Below, piece after piece: positions 1 to 5,309 of a stretch of DNA of 12,974 bases. The notes below the pieces were generated by a model that was given only the letters and a program-made list of their open reading frames with translations, did not search any database and was not told the DNA's origin. The translations under genes and the position numbers were made by a program. Numbering within the stretch: the stretch's first letter is position 1; each line of letters opens with the position of its first letter. The DNA lies in the NCBI GenBank assembly GCA_910586575.1, contig CAJUJQ010000089.1, positions 1 to 12,974 of the forward strand, given 5' to 3'. Origin of the DNA: an uncultured Clostridia bacterium. GTDB lineage: Bacteria > Bacillota > Clostridia > Oscillospirales > Butyricicoccaceae.

Positions 1-238
1 ATTCACAGTTTAGCCAGGGTTTGTTCATAGAATGTTAACTCACTCAAATACCGTGGCTCCGGATGCCGCCGGCCTTGACAGAACGCCGATGGCCTGTCAA
101 GGCTAAACCGCTTCGCGGCGGCTGACTCGGTGCATATCAGTTGTGGCTGGCTCAGGCCTCGACAAAGCCAGGTTTGTAAAAATTTGGTTCACGCATTTTT
201 TCTATGCGTGGTCTTGACAAGGGGATCATTATAGTAGT
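1..238. other. Non-coding region with four hairpins
   Basis: No credible gene is seen here. The stretch holds four inverted repeats in a row. They are a perfect 10-bp stem GCCTTGACAG/CTGTCAAGGC (72-81 with 94-103), a small CCGC-TTC-GCGG hairpin (108-118), CTGGCT/AGCCAG (147-152 with 166-171), and CACGCAT/ATGCGTG (190-196 with 204-210). GCCGCC (65-70) can also pair with GGCGGC (117-122) to enclose the first hairpin. A near-direct repeat, AGCCAGGGTTTGT at 12-24 and AGCCAGGTTTGT at 167-178, flanks much of the region. It lies downstream of the minus-strand flavodoxin gene. It could be a structured RNA, a dispersed intergenic repeat or the 3' end of a transcript running past the window. The hairpins are seen; the role is unknown. 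Confidence 0.4.
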
Positions 239-697
239 TCAGCCATTGTCCCGCGCGGTGATGCTTTTTAGGAACTGCTGCGCCTTGCGGAAATCCTTTT
301 CATTCGGGTGCTTCCGGGCAATCCCGCCGATTTTCCCCCAAAAACCATAGGTATCATAGCCCCTGCATTGGAATGCGCCCAGGCAGGGCACGCCCTTTTC
401 CTGAAGCTTGCTTTTGAGCTTCTTTGTGTAATCGCAGGCGGCAACCCCGCAGGTATCTACAAAAAAGACCTGCTGCCCTTTTTCAAAGGCCGCTTGCTCC
501 AGGAACCGGGCAATCGATTCATGCAGCGTGAAGAAATAAACCCCGGACGCAAGCCCGATTACGTCATATCCTGAGATATCCGGGCAGCTGTCCTTGGTGA
601 TATCCACAAGTGTTGCGGGCACGGCATCGGCCATGCGCTTTACGAGCTTTCTGGTATTCCCGTGATGCACGGAGGCGTAAAGAATGATGATTTTCAT
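239..697 (-). CDS. Flavodoxin-fold protein
   Basis: A small flavodoxin-like protein of 152 residues, expected to bind FMN and act as a cytoplasmic electron carrier or FMN-dependent oxidoreductase; the partner is unknown. The N-terminus is a beta strand (KIIILYAS) followed by a phosphate-binding loop, SVHHGNTRKL at residues 9-18. This is the SxHxGNT variant seen in clostridial flavodoxin-family proteins rather than the classical TGxTGxT loop. A later segment, FQCRGYDTYGF (109-119), and the C-terminal IGGIARKHPNEKD (123-135) match that family. Length is normal for a short flavodoxin. The reading frame stays open upstream to 901, but I place the start at 697. Only this ATG has a good ribosome binding site (AAAGGAG about 8 nt upstream), and homology begins here. 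A hairpin sits about 30 nt upstream of the start. No clear -35/-10 pair was found in the 232-bp gap to the SPFH gene. Confidence 0.85.
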   Translation of the reverse strand: MKIIILYASVHHGNTRKLVKRMADAVPATLVDITKDSCPDISGYDVIGLASGVYFFTLHESIARFLEQAAFEKGQQVFFVDTCGVAACDYTKKLKSKLQEKGVPCLGAFQCRGYDTYGFWGKIGGIARKHPNEKDFRKAQQFLKSITARDNG

Positions 698-726
698 CCG
701 ATAAACTCCTTTCAGGGATGAAAAGT

Positions 727-752
727 GCCCGGACAGAAATGGCTGTCCGGGC
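727..752 (-). terminator. Hairpin in leader of flavodoxin gene
   Basis: A perfect 10-bp inverted repeat, GCCCGGACAG (727-736) with CTGTCCGGGC (743-752), has a 6-nt loop. On the minus strand it is followed by ACTTTT. It lies only 30 nt before the flavodoxin start, leaving no room for a promoter between. It is therefore either a leaky terminator at the end of the upstream transcript or an attenuator within the flavodoxin leader. The U tract is short and interrupted, so termination strength is uncertain. Confidence 0.45.
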
Positions 753-857
753 GCTTGTAACCGTATCAATTGGGAACAGTTTAAAAATAACTTGCGACAA
801 TCGCCTGCATCTTCTTCCGACATATTGCGCCCAGTTTCCTTGACAGCTTGCCTGCGG

Positions 858-896
858 AAAAGCGCCTTGTCCGGCGAAAGAATCTGCGGCGCGCTT
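858..896 (-). terminator. Weak terminator candidate after SPFH gene
   Basis: On the minus strand a stem AAGCGC/GCGCTT (891-896 with 860-865) is followed by two further T residues, about 34-70 nt after the SPFH stop codon. The loop is long (25 nt) with only partial inner pairing, so this is a weak call. It would end the NfeD-SPFH transcript. Confidence 0.3.
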
Positions 897-929
897 GTCA
901 CAATTTATTTCGTCACAGTTCCTTCGATA

Positions 930-1835
930 TTACTGCGGCATATCGGCAGGCTTTACCGACTCGACCAAACCGGTCGCCAACCCGGCAAGGCTTTGGATTT
1001 CGCTGGGGATGATGATTTTGGTAGACTTGCCGTCGGCAGCCCTCCCGAAAGCTTCCAGCGCCTTGAGACGGATGACCTGATCGCTTGGCTCGGCTTTGTT
1101 CAGCATTTCGAGTGAATCGGCCAAAGCCTTCTGTACGGTCAGCAGTGCTTCGGCTTCGCCCGCTGCTTCTTTAATCTTCGCAAGGCGGTTCGCTTCGGCG
1201 CGCAGGACGGTCGATTCCTTTTCACCTTCGGCAACCAGAATCGCGGACTGCTTCTTACCTTCGGCAACCAGAATGGATTCGCGGCGTTCGCGTTCGGCCT
1301 TCATCTGCTTTTCCATGGATTCCTGAATGGCGGCGGGCGGGATGATGTTTTTCAGCTCGACACGGTTGACTTTAATGCCCCATGCATCGGTTGCTTCGTC
1401 CAGGATCGCGCGCATTTTGGTATTGATGATGTCGCGGCTGGTCAGCGTCTGGTCAAGCTCCAGGTCGCCGATGATGTTACGCAGGGTCGTTGCGGTCAGG
1501 TTTTCGATGGCTGCCATCGGGCTTTCAATACCGTAGGTGAACAGCTTCGGATCGGTTACCTGGAAATAGACGACCGTATCAATCTGCATGGTAACATTAT
1601 CCTTGGTAATCACCGGCTGCGGCGGGAAATCTACCACTTGTTCCTTGAGCGTTACCTTGCGGGCAACGCGCTCGAACAGTGGGATTTTGAAATGCAGGCC
1701 GGTTTCCCAGGTCCCCTGATAGGTGCCAAGGCGCTCAATGACGTAAGCGCGTGCCTGCGGGACGATTACAATATTGCTGGCGATAAATGCAATCAAAATA
1801 ACGATTAGTACCAGCCATAAAATGAAGAATGGCAT
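930..1835 (-). CDS. qmcA: SPFH/band 7 (stomatin-like) membrane protein, QmcA type
   Basis: A stomatin/prohibitin-family membrane scaffold protein of 301 residues. Such proteins oligomerise on the membrane, organise lipid microdomains and often act with an NfeD partner. Residues 3-22 form one hydrophobic N-terminal segment. The SPFH domain covers roughly 23-180, with typical motifs VPQARAYVIERLGTY (25-39), VVDFPPQPVITKDNV (67-81) and LKNIIPPAAIQESM (161-174). A coiled coil of 11-residue repeats follows at about 186-250 (ILVAEGKK, then ILVAEGEK, and so on). The C-terminus is a short non-conserved tail. The ribosome binding site AAGGAGG lies about 7 nt before the ATG. The gene is the second of a two-gene operon, 51 nt after the NfeD gene; this pairing is the classic arrangement (ybbK/ybbJ in E. 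coli). The symbol follows the E. coli homologue and is by family resemblance. Function as a microdomain scaffold is known for the family; the client here is unknown. Confidence 0.9.
   Translation of the reverse strand: MPFFILWLVLIVILIAFIASNIVIVPQARAYVIERLGTYQGTWETGLHFKIPLFERVARKVTLKEQVVDFPPQPVITKDNVTMQIDTVVYFQVTDPKLFTYGIESPMAAIENLTATTLRNIIGDLELDQTLTSRDIINTKMRAILDEATDAWGIKVNRVELKNIIPPAAIQESMEKQMKAERERRESILVAEGKKQSAILVAEGEKESTVLRAEANRLAKIKEAAGEAEALLTVQKALADSLEMLNKAEPSDQVIRLKALEAFGRAADGKSTKIIIPSEIQSLAGLATGLVESVKPADMPQ
1224..1274. repeat. 33-bp-spaced direct repeat in SPFH coiled coil
   Basis: An 18-bp sequence starting ACCTTCGGCAACC occurs exactly at 1224-1241 and again at 1257-1274, a spacing of 33 bp (11 codons). 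It encodes the repeated ILVAEG segments of the SPFH coiled coil. This matches the hendecad periodicity of flotillin-like proteins. Confidence 0.8.
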
Positions 1836-1886
1836 AAATTTTCCTCCTTTTCCGAAACAACGGCTCTCGCATCCGGCTTTCGCCGG

Positions 1887-2348
1887 TTATTCCGTGTCCT
1901 CCGTGTTTTCCACTCTTTCGACAATGACCTTAACGCCCTGGATTTCGCGGATGCGCACCAGCGCACCGACCGGGCAGCCGTCGCTGTCTACAGTGCGCGC
2001 GGACCAGACCTGACCGAACACCTTGACGGCACCGGATGCCTGCATATTGTCGATGGCCTCGGTCACAACCGCAGTCTGTCCAATCACCCGGTCAGCATTG
2101 GTCGCCGCACCCTTCGGCCTGAGGAAGCGCCTGCAAAACGGACGCACCAGCACCAGCAGCGCCGCGGAAAACAGCACGAAAACCACCAGTTGTGAGCCAA
2201 AGCCGAACCCTATACTGGCCGCAATCAGTGCCGCGATTCCGCCGACTGAAAACCAGATCGAGTTGAGGCTGAGCGTAACCGCTTCCACCGCGACCGTGAC
2301 CAGGATCACGGTAACCCAGAGCATGATCGGGTTGAATCTGAGGATCAT
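1887..2348 (-). CDS. NfeD family membrane protein (short form)
   Basis: A short-form NfeD protein of 153 residues, the usual genomic partner of SPFH/stomatin proteins. Three hydrophobic segments are visible at about 8-27, 30-50 and 52-69. A basic stretch, RPFCRRFLRPK (69-79), follows and should face the cytoplasm. Residues 85-147 form the soluble OB-fold domain, with the glycine-rich pattern VIGQTAVV, ASGAVKVFGQVWSAR and GALVRIREIQGVKVIVE. The serine-protease domain of long NfeD proteins is absent, so this is the NfeD1b class. The ribosome binding site AAGGAGG lies 7-8 nt before the ATG. It is the first gene of an operon with the SPFH gene, 51 nt downstream, and has an extended -10 promoter at 2381-2389. 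The expected role is to bind the SPFH oligomer at the membrane; the exact function is unknown. Confidence 0.88.
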   Translation of the reverse strand: MILRFNPIMLWVTVILVTVAVEAVTLSLNSIWFSVGGIAALIAASIGFGFGSQLVVFVLFSAALLVLVRPFCRRFLRPKGAATNADRVIGQTAVVTEAIDNMQASGAVKVFGQVWSARTVDSDGCPVGALVRIREIQGVKVIVERVENTEDTE

Positions 2349-2380
2349 TAGAAAAACCTCCTTTTCAACGTACTGATATT

Positions 2381-2389
2381 AGTATAGCA
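2381..2389 (-). promoter_or_regulatory. Extended -10 promoter of the NfeD-SPFH operon
   Basis: On the minus strand TG-C-TATACT forms an extended -10 element (TATACT at 2381-2386, TG at 2388-2389), about 33 nt before the NfeD start. There is no good -35 hexamer at 16-18 nt, as is common for extended -10 promoters. A second copy of GCTATACT lies 23 nt upstream (2404-2411). Confidence 0.55.
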
Positions 2390-2522
2390 CATTTGCCTGC
2401 TAAAGTATAGCCATCTTTTGTAAATAAAAAATTACATCGACGGAAGATTACCGGGGTATCCTTTTCGTTGCCGCAAGGGGATGTCCGCTAGGATTCTGAT
2501 AGGAGACAATGCTGTTTTCTGA

Positions 2523-2562
2523 AAGCGCAATTTACTGAAATTAAGCGCAATTTACTGAAATT
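2523..2562. repeat. Exact 20-bp tandem duplication
   Basis: The 20-bp unit AAGCGCAATTTACTGAAATT occurs twice back to back with no mismatch (2523-2542 and 2543-2562). A perfect -35-like TTGACA (2561-2566) overlaps the end of the second copy, but no matching -10 lies 16-18 nt further on. It could be a paired binding site for a regulator or a recent slippage duplication. Confidence 0.9.
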
Positions 2563-2604
2563 GACAAATGCGACATCATAAAAATTGTGGGATTCTAAGA
2601 AAAA

Positions 2605-2658
2605 TTATCATAAACAAACAAGGAAATTACAAATTTCTGCGCATGATTTATCATAAAC
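2605..2658. repeat. Direct repeat TTATCATAAAC
   Basis: TTATCATAAAC occurs at 2605-2615 and 2648-2658, 43 bp apart start to start, which is about four helical turns. The core TTTATCATAAA is nearly self-complementary. The repeat lies between the divergent promoters, a fitting place for operator sites; the binding role is inferred. Confidence 0.6.
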
Positions 2659-2731
2659 TTACCCGTGAAAAAATTTTTCTCCCTATTAGGGCGATTACAC
2701 AAAAAAAGGTCTTTTTTTATTGACCATTTTG

Positions 2732-2740
2732 TGATATATT
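2732..2740 (+). promoter_or_regulatory. Extended -10 promoter of the YjbR gene
   Basis: TG-A-TATATT forms an extended -10 element (TG at 2732-2733, TATATT at 2735-2740). TTGACC at 2720-2725 lies only 9 nt away and cannot serve as its -35; the T-rich stretch at 2712-2718 is where a -35 would fall. Transcription would begin near 2747, giving a leader of about 147 nt before the YjbR start. Confidence 0.5.
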
Positions 2741-2746
2741 AAGTAA

Positions 2747-2893
2747 AGGACGGCGTGAATCACATGTGGCACAAGCAGTTCCGACGCCGTATCGCGTGGT
2801 GGGAAACCGCATATTTCAGGAACATTTTGTGCTGTCATAATGGTTCCACGAAAAGACGGAAATTACCCAAGACTTATTCAAGAGGGAATCGAA
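2747..2893 (+). other. Structured 5' leader of the YjbR gene
   Basis: The inferred transcript opens with a perfect 7-bp stem ACGGCGT (2750-2756) and ACGCCGT (2784-2790). Two further overlapping pairings are possible: CGTGG (2795-2799) with CCACG (2846-2850), and GGAAC (2819-2823) with GTTCC (2843-2847). The length and the helix at the very 5' end resemble a cis-regulatory RNA, but I do not recognise any known riboswitch class. A GTG-started frame from 2755 runs through here but looks non-coding. Confidence 0.35.
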
Positions 2894-3301
2894 ATGGAAC
2901 GAGATGCACTTACCCGCGCAGATATTTTCTGCTACGCAAAAGAGCACTTTGGCAGTGAGCCGGAATATTTATGGGCGCGGACACCGGAAAGTGCGGTGCT
3001 CCGTCACGCGGATAACCGGAAGTGGTACGCGATCGTCATGCCAGTCGAACGGGCACACCTGGGGTTGCCTGGGGAAGGCGTGTTCGATGTCCTGAACCTG
3101 AAATGTGACCCGGCTCTCGTCGGCGCGCTGCGCACCCGTCCGGGTTTCCTGCCCGCTTACCATATGAATAAAGAACGTTGGATTACATTGCTGCTGGATG
3201 GTCCGGTTTCCCGGGAAGAAGGCTTCCAGCTGCTGGAAATGAGCTATGAACTGACGAAACAGAAAATGAAAAAAGCGTCCGGCAAACAGAAACAGCCGTA
3301 A
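2894..3301 (+). CDS. MmcQ/YjbR family protein
   Basis: A member of the MmcQ/YjbR family (DUF419, CyaY-like fold), 135 residues here, close to the usual 115-130. The fold resembles frataxin/CyaY and some members are described as DNA-binding, but the function is not established. Family hallmarks are RADIFCYAKEHFG (8-20), the TPxSAVLRHADNRKWYAIV stretch (30-48), GLPGEGVFDVLNLKCDP (57-73) and PGFLPAYHMNKERWITLLLDG (83-103). The lysine-rich C-terminus (about 122-135) looks like an unstructured tail. I start at 2894, where AGAGGGA precedes the ATG by about 7 nt and homology begins. The frame opens earlier at 2840, adding 18 residues, but that ATG has no ribosome binding site. A hairpin followed by TTTT lies just after the stop, suggesting a single-gene transcript. 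Confidence 0.85.
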   Translation: MERDALTRADIFCYAKEHFGSEPEYLWARTPESAVLRHADNRKWYAIVMPVERAHLGLPGEGVFDVLNLKCDPALVGALRTRPGFLPAYHMNKERWITLLLDGPVSREEGFQLLEMSYELTKQKMKKASGKQKQP

Positions 3302-3326
3302 TGAATCCACAGTCGGAATCCATTCG

Positions 3327-3356
3327 CCAAAAACGTACCGCCGTCTGCGGTTTTGG
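3327..3356 (+). terminator. Probable terminator after the YjbR gene
   Basis: A 5-bp stem ACCGC/GCGGT (3337-3341 with 3347-3351) has a 5-nt loop and runs into TTTT. It is extended by CCAAA pairing with TTTGG across a bulge. The hairpin is short and the U tract modest. It lies 26 nt after the YjbR stop and before the ptsI promoter, which fits the two genes being separate units. Confidence 0.45.
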
Positions 3357-3366
3357 TCCTTATTTG

Positions 3367-3396
3367 TTGGCTACGGCAATTGGCCGTCCATATACA
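3367..3396 (+). promoter_or_regulatory. ptsI promoter with palindrome in the spacer
   Basis: A -35 element TTGGCT (3367-3372) and -10 TATACA (3391-3396) are separated by 18 nt. The start point would be near 3403, giving a leader of about 22 nt. Inside the spacer is an inverted repeat ACGGC-AATTG-GCCGT (3373-3387). A palindrome between the two hexamers is a classic place for a repressor or MerR-type operator, but it may be chance. Confidence 0.5.
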
Positions 3397-3424
3397 TGAT
3401 AGAAAGTGAAGGAGTGTTCGTACA

Positions 3425-5086
3425 ATGATTCGTTTGCAGGGAAAGGGTGTTTCCACCGGTGTGGCTACCGGCCCACTTTACTTTTACCGCCGGGGCGGCG
3501 GGGATATCGTCCGGCATGAAATTGCTGATGTTGCGGCGGAGCTGGAGCGCTTTGAAGCGGCGCGGCTGTCCGCGATTGACCAGCTGAAGGCGCTTTATGA
3601 TAAGGCGCTGGCAGAGGTGGGCGAGGAGAGCGCGCAGCTGTTTGAAGCCCATCAGCTGATGCTGGACGACCTCGACTATATCGAGAGCATTCAGGGCATG
3701 ATCAATGATAAGGTGAACGCCGAAGCGGCGGTTTCCGATACGGCAGGAATCTTTGCGGACATGTTCGCCAATATGGATGACGCATATATGCAGGCACGCG
3801 CCGCCGATGTGCGCGATATCTCGACACGTGTGATCGGGATTCTGAGCGGTGTGGCCGCGGGCGGCATCAATTCGGATGTTCCGGTTATTTTGGCTTCCGA
3901 TGACCTCGCACCCTCCGAAACCGTACAGCTGGATAAGTCCAAAATCCTTGGCTTTGTCACCCAGGGCGGCTCCGGCAACAGCCATACCGCAATCCTGGCG
4001 CGTACCATGGGCATTCCCGCGATTTGCAGCGTCGGCGAGGCGCTTACCAGCGATTACGAGGGCAAGGACGTGCTGATTGACGGACAGACCGGTGAGGTTG
4101 TCTTTGACGCCGACGAAGCTACCAGCGACCGCCTGCTCAGGAAACAGGCCAAGGAACGCGCACTCAAGGAGCTGCTTGAAAAGCTTAAGGGTCAGCCTAA
4201 CGTTACCCTGGACGGCAAGAATGTTATGGTTTACTGCAACATCGGTTCCCCTGAAGATGTGGACTCCGTGCTCCGCAATGACGGCGGCGGCATCGGCCTG
4301 TTCCGCTCCGAGTTCCTCTATCTCCAAAATGACGATTATCCGTCTGAGGAGCAGCAGTTCCAGGCGTATAAGGCTGTGGCGGAGCGCATGGGCGGCAAGC
4401 GCGTGATTATCCGCACGCTGGATATCGGCGCGGACAAGCAGGCGGATTACTTCAAGCTTGACCATGAGGAGAACCCCGCAATGGGCCTGCGCGCAATCCG
4501 TATTTGCCTGACCCGCCCCGAGGTATTCCGTACCCAGCTGCGTGCGCTTTACCGTGCGTCCGCTTATGGCAAAATTGCGATTATGTTCCCGATGATTACT
4601 TCCGTTTGGGAGGTTCAGGAAATCAAACGCATCTGCGCGAATGTCCGTGATGAGCTGGCGGAAGAAGGCGTGGCAATGGCTGATTATGTTGAGCTTGGCA
4701 TCATGATTGAGACCCCTGCGGCGGTGATGCTCAGCGACCGCCTTGCCCGGGAAGTGGACTTCTTTTCCGTTGGTACAAACGACCTGACTCAGTACACCCT
4801 TGCGGTAGACCGCCAGGGGCAGAACCTGGATAAATTCTTTGACGCGCACCATCCGGCGGTGCTCCGTATGCTCAAGCTGGCGGCTGACAACGCACACGCG
4901 GCGGGCATCTGGATTGGTATCTGCGGCGAGCTTGGCGCGGACGTGGGGCTGACCGAAACCTTCCTTGCGATTGGCATTGATGAGCTTTCGGTTTCCCCGT
5001 CGTCTGTCCTGCCGCTGCGCAGCACAATCCGCTCGATTGACAGTTCGGTCAAGCGTGATGAAATCCTGGAAGAGCTTGCAAAGTAA
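3425..5086 (+). CDS. ptsI: PTS enzyme I (phosphoenolpyruvate-protein phosphotransferase)
   Basis: Enzyme I of the sugar phosphotransferase system. It takes phosphate from phosphoenolpyruvate onto a histidine and passes it to HPr in the cytoplasm. At 553 residues it is slightly shorter than the usual ~570. The N-terminal HPr-binding and phosphohistidine domains end with the active loop GGSGNSHTAILA, histidine H187 (E. coli H189). The PEP-binding barrel follows with GLFRSEF (R294), RTLDIGADK (R330), MIETPAA (E429), VGTNDLTQY and the catalytic cysteine in GICGELGAD (C500, E. coli C502). All catalytic residues are present, with a constant offset of two from E. coli. The loop GGSGNSH is one residue longer than the E. 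coli GGRTSH. A GGAG ribosome binding site lies about 10 nt before the ATG. ptsH is not adjacent. The gene has its own promoter and a very strong terminator, so it appears monocistronic. Confidence 0.97.
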   Translation: MIRLQGKGVSTGVATGPLYFYRRGGGDIVRHEIADVAAELERFEAARLSAIDQLKALYDKALAEVGEESAQLFEAHQLMLDDLDYIESIQGMINDKVNAEAAVSDTAGIFADMFANMDDAYMQARAADVRDISTRVIGILSGVAAGGINSDVPVILASDDLAPSETVQLDKSKILGFVTQGGSGNSHTAILARTMGIPAICSVGEALTSDYEGKDVLIDGQTGEVVFDADEATSDRLLRKQAKERALKELLEKLKGQPNVTLDGKNVMVYCNIGSPEDVDSVLRNDGGGIGLFRSEFLYLQNDDYPSEEQQFQAYKAVAERMGGKRVIIRTLDIGADKQADYFKLDHEENPAMGLRAIRICLTRPEVFRTQLRALYRASAYGKIAIMFPMITSVWEVQEIKRICANVRDELAEEGVAMADYVELGIMIETPAAVMLSDRLAREVDFFSVGTNDLTQYTLAVDRQGQNLDKFFDAHHPAVLRMLKLAADNAHAAGIWIGICGELGADVGLTETFLAIGIDELSVSPSSVLPLRSTIRSIDSSVKRDEILEELAK

Positions 5087-5108
5087 ACCGCTGTTTTGTT
5101 GGAATTCC

Positions 5109-5144
5109 ACGGCATGGTATCGGAAACGGTGCCATGCCGTTTTT
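5109..5144 (+). terminator. Strong intrinsic terminator of ptsI
   Basis: ACGGCATGG (5109-5117) pairs perfectly with CCATGCCGT (5132-5140). The stem continues inward through two G-T wobbles to CG/CG, closing on a GAAA tetraloop (5123-5126). A TTTTT tract follows from the base of the stem. It starts 22 nt after the ptsI stop. Confidence 0.95.
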
Positions 5145-5233
5145 CGGAGTGCGCGCTACGGTGGTTCTTCCTGTTGAATAGATGCCCTTTTGGGCTTGGA
5201 ATACGGTTGTCCGGGAATGAAAAAAGCGGATTG

Positions 5234-5262
5234 TTGCATTTTGTATCCGGTTGTGGTATAAT
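5234..5262 (+). promoter_or_regulatory. Strong sigma-A-type promoter of the stalk protein gene
   Basis: -35 TTGCAT (5234-5239), a 17-nt spacer and a perfect -10 TATAAT (5257-5262), with an extended TG at 5254-5255. The start point would be near 5269, leaving a leader of about 40 nt. The rest of the 5145-5309 gap holds a small GCCC-TTTT-GGGC palindrome (5184-5195) and nothing else I can support. Confidence 0.85.
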
Positions 5263-5309
5263 AAACAACGTATAAACAATAATCCATAATACCCTGGAGG
5301 AATTTCCCC

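Larger units (their letters stand above)
2390..2731. other. AT-rich divergent intergenic region
   Basis: This is the upstream part of the 545-bp gap between two divergent genes. I see no gene in it. It contains a possible hairpin at 2458-2482 (ATCC with GGAT, plus G-T pairs), an exact 20-bp tandem duplication (2523-2562), a separated direct repeat (2605-2615 and 2648-2658), and a symmetric A-tract/T-tract segment just before the plus-strand promoter. Short open frames are present but lack support. The region looks regulatory. Confidence 0.5.

Noticed and set aside
214..235. TTGACA followed by TATAGT as a plus-strand promoter
   Set aside because: The spacing is 10 nt, far too short for sigma-A, and it would fire into the 3' end of a convergent gene.
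698..901. Extension of the flavodoxin gene upstream to 901
   Set aside because: The frame is open but has no ribosome binding site at the earlier starts. It runs through a perfect 10-bp hairpin, and flavodoxin homology begins at the ATG at 697.
2423..2500. A stretch with protein-like translation (TEDYRGILFVAARG) in the intergenic region
   Set aside because: Only about 24 codons, bounded by stops, with no start codon; not matched to any family, so not called a pseudogene.
2509..2538. A 9-codon frame after AGGAG at 2501
   Set aside because: Too short, ends inside the tandem repeat and has no promoter; likely chance.
2561..2566. A perfect TTGACA at the end of the tandem repeat
   Set aside because: No -10 element at 16-18 nt downstream, so not called a promoter.
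2755..2958. A GTG-started frame of 67 codons before and overlapping the YjbR gene
   Set aside because: It has a passable AAAGGA site, but the product is Arg/Trp-rich without family features. Its second part overlaps YjbR in another frame, and the DNA there looks like structured leader.
3371..5110. A 579-residue open frame on the minus strand opposite ptsI
   Set aside because: It is fully antisense to a gene with all catalytic residues of enzyme I. Its translation shows no family features; it stays open because of codon bias.
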